A stretch of DNA of 64,000 nt, from the NCBI GenBank assembly GCA_964342355.1, contig CAYFFG010000007.1:77811-141810 (forward strand), in the 5' to 3' direction. The stretch's first letter is position 1. Each line of letters starts with the position of its first letter. This DNA is from Hirschia sp964342355. Lineage in GTDB: Bacteria; Pseudomonadota; Alphaproteobacteria; Caulobacterales; Hyphomonadaceae. The notes below the pieces were generated by a model. The model had not been told where the DNA came from. It did no database searches and saw only the letters and a list, made by a program, of their open reading frames with translations. Positions 57,532-64,000 of this stretch are shown here, one piece after another. Both the position numbers and the translations under genes were made by a program.

Positions 57532-58673
57532 TGGTTCGGGTTCTGTCAGATTTGCGGCCTGTGTATGTAATTGGAGTGGGTTGGCACCCATACCAGTACG
57601 CGTCTGAAACATCGTACGTGGAATTGGGTTTGAAGGCTTGTCGACAGGCTCTTGATGATGCGGGACTACAGTTTCAATGCATTGATGAGGCCTTTGTCGG
57701 CACAGCTTGTCTGGGTATGGCGGCGGGACGGAATATCTTCAAGCATATGGGGGCGACGGGGCTTCCGTTAATGCATATTGAGAATGCTTCAGCTTCTGGC
57801 TCAACGGCCTTCAGAACTGCCTGTATCAACGTTGCAGCAGGACTGTCAGACAGTGCGTTGGTGCTTGGAGTTGATAAGCGAGAACATCCTTATCGCGCAA
57901 ATCCTGGCATACCTAATTTGGCGGAAGACGCGATTGTGCCTTTCACGCATTTCGCGCTTTTATCCAACCAGTACACGACAAAACATGGCGTGAGTCCTGA
58001 GGATGTCGCACGGGTTGCGGTGAAAAACCACAAAAACGGTTCGCTCAATCAAAATGCGCAGAGACAAAAAGAACGGAGTTTAGACGAAGTGCTCGGCGGA
58101 AAAGCGATTTCTGGTGTATTCACATCACTTCAATGTTGTCCGGTCGGAGAAGGCGCGGCCGCGGTTGTTGTCGTCTCTGAAGACACCCTTAAGGCTTACA
58201 ATCTTGATCCGGCAAAGGCTGTTCGCGTCTTATCTTCTTCTGCGGCTAGTGAGGCACCTCAGTCATCGGATGCTGCGCTTACGAAGGCCACGATCGAGAA
58301 AGCGCTACTTGATGCAAAGATAAGCGCTCAAGAGTTAGATGTGATGGAATTTCACGACGCATTCACGATTGAAGAACTGCTTTATGCGGAAGCGTCTGGA
58401 ATTTGTAATGAAGGCCAGGCTATTCACATGCTGAAAGAAGGCGCGTTTGATATCGGCGGACAAGTTGCAATTTCCACCTCAGGCGGACTAATCGCATGTG
58501 GGCACCCGATTGGTCCGACTGGCGTTGGGCAAATCGGAGAAATTGCTCTCCAGCTTCGAGGTGAAGCAGGCGCGCGTCAGCACAAAGGCCCCAGAGGAAT
58601 GCCGCGTTACGGTCTTGCTCACATGGTTGGACTTGGGTCCGTTTGCTACGCACACGTTTTACGTATGGATTAA
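57531..58673 (+). CDS. SCP2/thiolase-like protein with Cys-to-Ser change
   Basis: This is a 380-residue member of the lipid-transfer/SCP2 thiolase group. Family blocks are VIGVGWHPY (13-21), EFHDAFTIEELLYAEASG (near 278) and ISTSGGLIACGHPIGPTGVG (near 314). The position of the thiolase nucleophile, normally Cys in EN-A-C-x-SG, reads ENASASGS (84-91), so Ser87 replaces Cys. Classical thiolysis is therefore doubtful. Ltp-type aldolases partnered by DUF35 proteins also depart from the thiolase active site. It is cotranslated with the DUF35 gene and convergent with the aldehyde dehydrogenase (3-base gap). Its reaction is unknown. Confidence 0.88.
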   Translation: MVRVLSDLRPVYVIGVGWHPYQYASETSYVELGLKACRQALDDAGLQFQCIDEAFVGTACLGMAAGRNIFKHMGATGLPLMHIENASASGSTAFRTACINVAAGLSDSALVLGVDKREHPYRANPGIPNLAEDAIVPFTHFALLSNQYTTKHGVSPEDVARVAVKNHKNGSLNQNAQRQKERSLDEVLGGKAISGVFTSLQCCPVGEGAAAVVVVSEDTLKAYNLDPAKAVRVLSSSAASEAPQSSDAALTKATIEKALLDAKISAQELDVMEFHDAFTIEELLYAEASGICNEGQAIHMLKEGAFDIGGQVAISTSGGLIACGHPIGPTGVGQIGEIALQLRGEAGARQHKGPRGMPRYGLAHMVGLGSVCYAHVLRMD

Positions 58674-58676
58674 GGA

Positions 58677-60053
58677 TCAAGCCGGTTTAGCCGGCCCAAT
58701 CCAGATTTGTTGGGTATTGACGAACTCATGGATACCATGTGGGCCAAGTTCCCGGCCTAAGCCTGATTTTTTCACGCCCCCGCTTGGAAGGCGCGGGTCG
58801 GTTTTTACAATACCGTTAATTGATACCTGTCCTGCCTCTATGTCTTTGGCCAACATTTCGCCCCGGTCTGGGTGGGTCCAGATACTCGCTGCTAGCCCGT
58901 AGTCAGTATCGTTTGCAAGATACATGGCGTGATCGAGATCGTCTGCGCAAATGATGGCGCCAACGGGACCGAATGTCTCTTGGCAGTAAGCTGACATGCC
59001 TGGTTTGACATCAGTGAGAAGTGTCACAGGATAGAAAAAACCGGCTCCGTCAGGCAGTGAGCCGCCCAACGCCAATGTCGCACCTTCATCAACACTTGCA
59101 GTAACTTGTCGGTGTAACGTGTTTCGAAGATCTTCGCGCGCTATGGGGCCAACGTCAGTTGTTTCCAGCGAAGGGTCTCCAACTTTTAGTTTCGAAAGAC
59201 GCTTCAGCATCAGATCACACATTTCAGCGTAGACTGGTTTTTCGACTATTATACGCTTTGCAGCGATGCAGGATTGGCCTGCATTGATGATACGCGACAG
59301 AGTCAGCGTATCTGCAGCTTTTTCCAAATCACCGTCATTTAAGACAATACTTGGATCAGAGCCGCCAAGTTCCAAGACGACTGGTTTGATCTCGGATCCG
59401 GCAATCGCGGCAACCGCTGCCCCACCTTTCGAAGACCCCGTAAAAGACACAGCTTTAATGCGATTGTCCCGGATGACCGGTTCAACCGCCGGCGTCTGTA
59501 AAAACAGCGAGTCAAACACACCATCTGGCGCACCAGCCGCTTTGAAGGCGGATGCAATAAGCAGAGATGTGCCGGGAACGTGAGGATCGTGCTTCATCAA
59601 GCAGGTGTTACCCGCCATTAGAGCTGGAGCTGCAAAACGCAAAGCGAGCCATATAGGGGCGTTCCAAGGGAGAATTCCCAGCACCACCCCGAGTGGTAGG
59701 TGCTGAACATAACTCTTGCTCGCATCAGATGCGAGAACTCGTTTGGCAAGATAAGATTCTGCATGTTCTGCGTAGTGTTCCGCGCACCAAGCGGCTTTCT
59801 CGACTTCTCCGCGAGATTCTTTAATGGGTTTGCCCATCTCAACGGTCATAATCGGCGCCATCTCACTCATGCGGTCACGCAGATTCTTAGCGACTGCTTT
59901 AAGAATGTCGCCTCGTGCTGCGTAACTCATTGTGCGCCAGAGTTTGAATGCGTTTTCGGCGGCTTCCAGTTTGGCTTCGATCTGGCTCGCATCATCACAA
60001 GGCACTTCAGTGACGATATCTCCAGTGGCCGGATTGATCGCGGTTAACATCAA
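58677..60053 (-). CDS. Aldehyde dehydrogenase (succinate/aspartate-semialdehyde type)
   Basis: This 458-residue NAD(P)-linked aldehyde dehydrogenase resembles E. coli Sad (YneI) in length and sequence. Blocks are SFTGSSKGGAAVA (near 207), VLELGGSDPSIVLNDGDLE (near 228, catalytic Glu) and NAGQSCIAAKRI (near 259, catalytic Cys). It starts six bases after doeA, with TGAGGA upstream, so it belongs to the ectoine operon. There it probably performs the DoeC step, oxidising aspartate semialdehyde to aspartate. Succinate semialdehyde is the alternative substrate. Confidence 0.88.
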   Translation of the reverse strand: MMLTAINPATGDIVTEVPCDDASQIEAKLEAAENAFKLWRTMSYAARGDILKAVAKNLRDRMSEMAPIMTVEMGKPIKESRGEVEKAAWCAEHYAEHAESYLAKRVLASDASKSYVQHLPLGVVLGILPWNAPIWLALRFAAPALMAGNTCLMKHDPHVPGTSLLIASAFKAAGAPDGVFDSLFLQTPAVEPVIRDNRIKAVSFTGSSKGGAAVAAIAGSEIKPVVLELGGSDPSIVLNDGDLEKAADTLTLSRIINAGQSCIAAKRIIVEKPVYAEMCDLMLKRLSKLKVGDPSLETTDVGPIAREDLRNTLHRQVTASVDEGATLALGGSLPDGAGFFYPVTLLTDVKPGMSAYCQETFGPVGAIICADDLDHAMYLANDTDYGLAASIWTHPDRGEMLAKDIEAGQVSINGIVKTDPRLPSGGVKKSGLGRELGPHGIHEFVNTQQIWIGPAKPA

Positions 60054-60059
60054 AATTCC

Positions 60060-61289
60060 TCAGCTTTTTTCTGCATCAGCAGTCTTGCGTGATTTGGCGC
60101 TATTAATTGTTGTCACGTTGGAAGACGTTTGCTTGCGGGTAAATGCGCGATCAAGACTGAAAAAGGATTCACAGCCGGTTTCTGTAATATGAATCGTGTC
60201 GGAAATACCCATGGTCTGCTTACCATTCACCCCCCAAATCCAGGGAATTAGGTGAAATGTCATACCGACTTTAAATGGCGTTGGATCGCCCTGCATCAGA
60301 CTGAGGATATACCCCTCGTCCCAACTCGGTGGGAATGCGATGCCGATTGAATAACCTGATCTCGTGATAAGTTCTCCGCCATGTTCGCCACTCTCAATGA
60401 TATCACGCGCAATTTTGTCGGCGTCGGAAACGGTTAGGCCCGGCTGAATTTCACGGTGGAGCGCATCCAGAGCTTGGATCATTTTACGCTCGGCGCTTTC
60501 CATTTCGGGGGAGACATCGCCGAGCGTAACGGTGCGCATCATTGCGGTGTGATAACGTCTGAAACAGCCGCCAACTTCGAGAAAAACGTGATCCTGCGCT
60601 TCAATTTTGCGACCTTCCCATGTTGCGTGACCTATCATTGTGCGAGGGCCGCTGGTAACATAGGGCATAACAGAAGGCGCTTCGCCGCCAGCGCGGAACA
60701 TTGCCGCTGAGATCTCTGCGGCGATTTCATTTTCGGACACACCGACATTGCACACGTCTATGCCTGCTTTCATGCCTGCTTCAGTGGCTTTAGCTGCGCG
60801 TTTCATCACCTTGATTTCGTGTTTAGACTTGCAGATGCGGCCTTCTTCGACAATTCCGAAGCAGTCAATGAACCGCCCTTTGTTAAAGAGGCCTCTGATA
60901 CGATCTTGTTGGTAAGCTGGCAGGAAATAGCTGTTTCTTTCGTAGCCGACCGTGCCACGTATAAGGCCAAATTCATTGAGGCTGTCGACAAGTGTCTGGA
61001 TGGCGTCGCCTGAATCTTTGAATGGACGCGTGACTTCCACCCATGTTCGAGCATGGACATTAGATTCTTCCAACAGGCGCGTCACCATCCAGCAATCACC
61101 ATCGATTGGGACGACTAACGCCTGAAAAAATGAATAGCCTGTTGTTTGGTAATCCGTGAGATACATGATGTTTTCAGGATCAGAAATGATCACCGCATCC
61201 AGAAGACGCTCCTTCATGCGTGCGCGTAGTTCGGATAATCGCCGCACATATTCTTCATGGGGAAACGTCATGTCGTCGCGTCTTCTCAT
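60060..61289 (-). CDS. doeA: Ectoine hydrolase (M24/creatinase family)
   Basis: DoeA opens the ring of ectoine to N-acetyl-diaminobutyrate. The 409-residue protein has the creatinase N-domain (LDAVIISDPENIMYLTDYQT near 34) and a pita-bread M24 domain (about 165-385). In metal-dependent M24 peptidases two Asp bind metal. Here those positions read VFLEVGGCFRRYHTAMMRT (near 232), with Glu and Ala instead, as in metal-free creatinase. An Arg/Lys-rich tail of about 27 residues extends the C-terminus. The start overlaps doeD by four bases. A creatinase or Xaa-Pro peptidase is possible by fold, but the EctB-like neighbour favours DoeA. Confidence 0.87.
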   Translation of the reverse strand: MRRRDDMTFPHEEYVRRLSELRARMKERLLDAVIISDPENIMYLTDYQTTGYSFFQALVVPIDGDCWMVTRLLEESNVHARTWVEVTRPFKDSGDAIQTLVDSLNEFGLIRGTVGYERNSYFLPAYQQDRIRGLFNKGRFIDCFGIVEEGRICKSKHEIKVMKRAAKATEAGMKAGIDVCNVGVSENEIAAEISAAMFRAGGEAPSVMPYVTSGPRTMIGHATWEGRKIEAQDHVFLEVGGCFRRYHTAMMRTVTLGDVSPEMESAERKMIQALDALHREIQPGLTVSDADKIARDIIESGEHGGELITRSGYSIGIAFPPSWDEGYILSLMQGDPTPFKVGMTFHLIPWIWGVNGKQTMGISDTIHITETGCESFFSLDRAFTRKQTSSNVTTINSAKSRKTADAEKS

Positions 61290-62521
61290 GCGGCTTCTCC
61301 CACAGTCTGAAAGGCTGCTTCCAGGATGTTGAGACCTTCTTCAAGGTCTTCATCAGGAACGGTTAGTGGTGGAATAAGTTTCACAACTCGCCCGCCAGAT
61401 CCGCATGGTCCAACAAGGAGTCCATTTCTAAAACACTCTTCTGCGACGGCTTTTGCAAATGCGCCATCACCAGTGTCTATAGCCTGCATCATGCCTTTGC
61501 CGCGAATATCGGCGGAAGGGAGCGATTTCTCAGAGATAGTTACTAGACGGTCCCGCATGATGTCACCTTTCCGGGAGACATCTTTGAGGAATACTTCGTC
61601 CTCAAAATAGCTGATAGCTTCTTTACCAGCGACAAAGGACAATCCCTGACCCCGGAATGTGCCGGTGTGCTCACCAGGGGACCAGTGTTTGTCATATTCA
61701 GGTTTATTTAGGTTCATCGCCAATGGCGTGCCGAACCCGCCAATACCTTTGGCGAGACAAATGATATCGGGATCGAGCCCCATTTCATCAAAGCTGAAAA
61801 AATTTCCAGTGCGACCACAACCGGCCTGAATGTCATCGAAGATGAGAAGGGCGCCAATGCTTCGCGCAAATTCCTGAAGAGATAAAAGCCATTCTTTTGC
61901 TGCGACGTTCACTCCGCCTTCTGCCTGAATGGGCTCAACAATAATGCCGGCAACCGGCTCAATTCCGGAGGACGGGTCGGTGAATAACTCTGTCATACCC
62001 TTTACCGGGTGCCCGAAATTAAGACGCGTAACGTTGTTCAATGAGACCCCTGCAGCGTTTCTAAAATACGAGTTAGCTGTGCAGGCGAGCGAACCAAGTG
62101 TCATTCCGTGAAAGCCCCCGCCAAAAGCAATTATGTTTGAGCGGCCTGTAGCGCGTCGTGCAATCTTGAGAGCTGCTTCTACAGCGTTGGTGCCAGTAGG
62201 CCCCATAAACTGGAGTTTATGGGGCATGTTTCGAGGTTTCATAATCGTATCGACGAACGCTTTTATGAATGCTCGTTTTGGGGTGGTTGCCATGTCCAGA
62301 CTGTGGGCGACGCCATCTGCCTCCATAAAGGAGATGATCGCTTTTTTCATGCGGGGGTTGTTATGCCCAAAGTTGAGAACGCCAGCGCCAGCGAAAAAGT
62401 CGATATAGGATTTTCCTGCTTCATCCCATTGTCGCGCGTTCGATGCTCTTGTGAAGACCGTGGGCCACGCACGGCTATAACCACGCACATCAGATTCCCA
62501 TTGATCAAACACCTCAAGCAT
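61286..62521 (-). CDS. doeD: Diaminobutyrate aminotransferase of ectoine degradation
   Basis: This is a class III PLP aminotransferase of 411 residues that converts 2,4-diaminobutyrate to aspartate semialdehyde. Its start, FDQWESDVRGYSRAWPTVF (5-23), and FFAGAGVLNFGHNNP (near 42), MGPTGTNAVEAALKIARRAT (near 105) and FHGMTLGSLA (near 137) closely match the EctB/DoeD family. The PLP Lys is in IICLAKGIGGFGTPLAM (near 260). EctB runs the reverse direction in ectoine synthesis. The absence of ectA and ectC and the linkage to doeA argue for degradation. Confidence 0.87.
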   Translation of the reverse strand: MLEVFDQWESDVRGYSRAWPTVFTRASNARQWDEAGKSYIDFFAGAGVLNFGHNNPRMKKAIISFMEADGVAHSLDMATTPKRAFIKAFVDTIMKPRNMPHKLQFMGPTGTNAVEAALKIARRATGRSNIIAFGGGFHGMTLGSLACTANSYFRNAAGVSLNNVTRLNFGHPVKGMTELFTDPSSGIEPVAGIIVEPIQAEGGVNVAAKEWLLSLQEFARSIGALLIFDDIQAGCGRTGNFFSFDEMGLDPDIICLAKGIGGFGTPLAMNLNKPEYDKHWSPGEHTGTFRGQGLSFVAGKEAISYFEDEVFLKDVSRKGDIMRDRLVTISEKSLPSADIRGKGMMQAIDTGDGAFAKAVAEECFRNGLLVGPCGSGGRVVKLIPPLTVPDEDLEEGLNILEAAFQTVGEAA

Positions 62522-62549
62522 GTTGCGCCTCCTTCAAGTTGGGCTAGAT

Positions 62550-63722
62550 TTATTCAGGCGGTCCGACCGGCAATGGTGCGCCGGCAAGACGCGCGTAAAA
62601 TCGGGTGACCAGAGGAATAAGCCGGTCATTAAAATCATAGTGGGGGCTGTGACAGGGCTTATCGTGACCGTTCCCGTCATCCGAGCCGATGAGTGCAAAG
62701 GCGCCTGGAATTTCGTTTAAATAGTAACTGAAATCTTCCGACGCCATGATCGGAGTTGGGGTGGCTGAAGACAACCAGTCGTTTCCCAGACTGTCTTTAA
62801 GTGCGGCTCTTGCGATGCTGGATTGTTCAAAATGATTTATGGTCGCTTGATAACGGTCAAAAATTTCAACAACAGCCTCTACGCCGTAAGCGCGTGCAGT
62901 CTGCGTGGAAATGTTTTTGATCGCTTCGTTCAGCTGAGCGCGATCATTAGCGCTACCGATACGAATGGAGCCACCGATTGTCGCTGTCTCGGGTATAACT
63001 GTGTCACCGCTGCGCGCATCTATTGAAGTAACGCTCAAAACTACCGGACTTTGTGGAGAAATTTGACGGCTGACGACCTGTTGAAGCGACATGGTGACGG
63101 CGGATGCGGCAAGGACTGGATCGCGACATAGGTCAGGTTGGCTGGCGTGTCCGCCTTTGCCTGTCAAAGTGATACGGAATGTGCCGTTACCGGCCATTAT
63201 GGGGCCTTCCGGACAAACCGCTTTGCCAAAGGGAATAGCTGGCCAGTTATGCCAGCCATAAATTTCAGCGACATTTTCCAATGCGCCATCGTCAATCATC
63301 CGTTTTGCGCCATGCCCGCCTTCTTCGGCGGGTTGAAAGATGAGGGTGATAGGACGTTTCAACTCATTTTCATGAGCTTTTAGCCACATGGCAGAAGCAA
63401 ATAGCGTCGCTGTATGGCCGTCATGACCACAGGCATGCATGCAGCCATCTGTTTTGGATTTCCAATCGACCTCAGTGGCTTCCTGTATGGGGAGCGCATC
63501 CATATCAGCGCGAAGCGCTATCGATTTACCGGGAAGGGCGTCTCCGACTGTCGCAACCGTACCCAATTTTGCGCACGCACGCCATGGAATGTCCAATTCT
63601 GTCAGGGCCGAGCGAATAGCTTTGGCTGTGTTGAATTCCTGCCAGGATAGTTCAGGCGATTGGTGAAGGGTCCGTCTGAAGACTTGCGCAGTTTCTGTGA
63701 TTTGAGACCAGGTCTGCGTCAT
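62550..63722 (-). CDS. doeB2: M20 amidohydrolase, probable N-acetyl-diaminobutyrate deacetylase DoeB2
   Basis: This is a 390-residue M20 family metal amidohydrolase. Metal ligands lie in RADMDALPIQE (near 71), MHACGHDGHTATLF (near 94), FQPAEEGGHGAKRMIDDG (near 128) and the C-terminal HSPHYDFND. The dimerisation domain begins near GKGGHASQP. In this operon it most likely removes the acetyl group from N-acetyl-2,4-diaminobutyrate, replacing the unrelated DoeB. By sequence alone it could be annotated as a hippurate hydrolase-like protein. The ATG is at 63722, and its Shine-Dalgarno (GAGGGGG) is buried in a hairpin. The doeD gene follows after 28 bases. Confidence 0.82.
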   Translation of the reverse strand: MTQTWSQITETAQVFRRTLHQSPELSWQEFNTAKAIRSALTELDIPWRACAKLGTVATVGDALPGKSIALRADMDALPIQEATEVDWKSKTDGCMHACGHDGHTATLFASAMWLKAHENELKRPITLIFQPAEEGGHGAKRMIDDGALENVAEIYGWHNWPAIPFGKAVCPEGPIMAGNGTFRITLTGKGGHASQPDLCRDPVLAASAVTMSLQQVVSRQISPQSPVVLSVTSIDARSGDTVIPETATIGGSIRIGSANDRAQLNEAIKNISTQTARAYGVEAVVEIFDRYQATINHFEQSSIARAALKDSLGNDWLSSATPTPIMASEDFSYYLNEIPGAFALIGSDDGNGHDKPCHSPHYDFNDRLIPLVTRFYARLAGAPLPVGPPE

Positions 63723-63935
63723 GGAGCCCCCTCTTGGTGAGGGGGGCAGATGTTCTTGCGGATGAAATCCGGAAGCCTGTTTGCCATAACAACCATGGTC
63801 ACAGACAGGCGTAAATAAAGCAACAGCAACACCATAAAGTTTGCAGGAATGCCGTAAACTTTAAAGGCGCCTAATTGTTGGGCATTTGTAGTAAGTGGCG
63901 GCGAGAGGGGAAATTAAAAGATCAAATATCACAAC
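63723..63935. other. Region between doeB2 and tRNA-Ser (213 bases)
   Basis: No gene is seen. Besides the RBS hairpin at 63726-63747, it contains short AT-rich stretches and a TTTAAAGGCGCCTAA segment. A promoter for the leftward doe operon is expected here but could not be placed. Confidence 0.5.
63726..63747 (-). promoter_or_regulatory. GC hairpin covering the doeB2 ribosome binding site
   Basis: Read on the minus strand, G-CCCCCCTC (63747-63739) folds with GAGGGGGC (63733-63726) around a 5-base loop, with one bulge. The right arm is the Shine-Dalgarno, four bases from the ATG at 63722. The folded mRNA would hide the ribosome site of the first doe gene. Confidence 0.55.
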
Positions 63936-64000
63936 TGGCGGAGAGGATGGGATTCGAACCCACGATACCCGTTAAGGTATACTCCCTTAGCAGGGGAGCG
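63936..64000 (-). tRNA. tRNA-Ser (anticodon GCT), cut by the window edge
   Basis: This is the 3' part of a class II tRNA on the minus strand. Encoded CCA is at 63936-63938, with discriminator G and acceptor 3' strand CCTCTCC. The T arm is GGGTTCGAATCCC, and a long variable arm (GTATACCTTAACGGGTATC) is typical of tRNA-Ser. The anticodon stem CTCCC/GGGAG has loop CTGCTAA, so the anticodon is GCT. The 5' end lies beyond the window. Confidence 0.95.

Noticed and set aside
53275..64000. A genomic island bounded by tRNA-Ser
   Set aside because: Catabolic genes end near a tRNA gene, but there is no integrase, no direct repeat and no visible shift in base composition in the window.

Overview
The window is a 64 kb stretch of bacterial chromosome, roughly balanced in G+C by eye. 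It is densely packed with genes and shows no transposase, integrase, phage or CRISPR signal. It looks alphaproteobacterial, probably an aquatic or marine member near the Hyphomonadaceae/Caulobacterales or related orders. The grounds are the order serS-surE-pcm-nlpD-yajC-secD-secF-(squalene synthase-like), a GyrA with an acidic insertion in its C-terminal domain, a GAAC-N7-GAAC SOS box, a perfect CtrA-type TTAA-N7-TTAA site, a TonB receptor paired with a TPR-sulfotransferase, and osmolyte genes (BCCT carrier, ectoine catabolism). The genus is not determined.

Region 1 (1-25.4 kb) is mostly housekeeping. It holds the end of serS, surE, pcm, an NlpD-like amidase activator, the Sec accessory genes yajC-secD-secF, sodB, a squalene/phytoene synthase-like protein, trmFO, a membrane protein, uvrA divergent from ssb with an SOS box between them, gyrA, coaD, two cyclophilins, a lipoprotein, tRNA-Lys, a single-domain globin, tex and zwf. 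Region 2 (25.5-33.6 kb) holds an HTTM-like membrane protein with a small partner, an endonuclease/exonuclease/phosphatase-fold protein, a carboxylesterase with a shortened core, and a lipoprotein GDSL esterase divergent from an ABC ATPase/permease pair (the tesA-ybbA-ybbP arrangement).

Region 3 (33.6-40.8 kb) is the most unusual part. A chemoreceptor whose N-terminus is a complete cytochrome b561 domain is followed by a di-haem cytochrome c peroxidase/MauG-like protein and an amicyanin-like cupredoxin. A perfect CtrA box lies upstream. This looks like a redox-sensing chemotaxis locus. A tandem (double) TetR regulator and a BCCT osmolyte carrier follow. Region 4 (40.8-53.3 kb) has a TonB-dependent receptor, a TPR-sulfotransferase, MarR, glucokinase, and a tripartite RND efflux operon whose 320-base leader holds an inverted repeat and a possible three-way-junction RNA.

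Region 5 (53.3-64 kb) is catabolic. A TetR/acyl-CoA ligase/SDR/enoyl-CoA hydratase operon diverges from a DUF35/thiolase-like pair, with a clear palindromic operator between them. The thiolase-like protein has Ser where thiolases carry the nucleophilic Cys. After it comes an ectoine-degradation operon (doeB2-doeD-doeA-aldehyde dehydrogenase) whose first ribosome binding site is buried in a GC hairpin. The window ends inside a tRNA-Ser gene.

Functional calls come from reading motifs and remembered family features. No database search was run.
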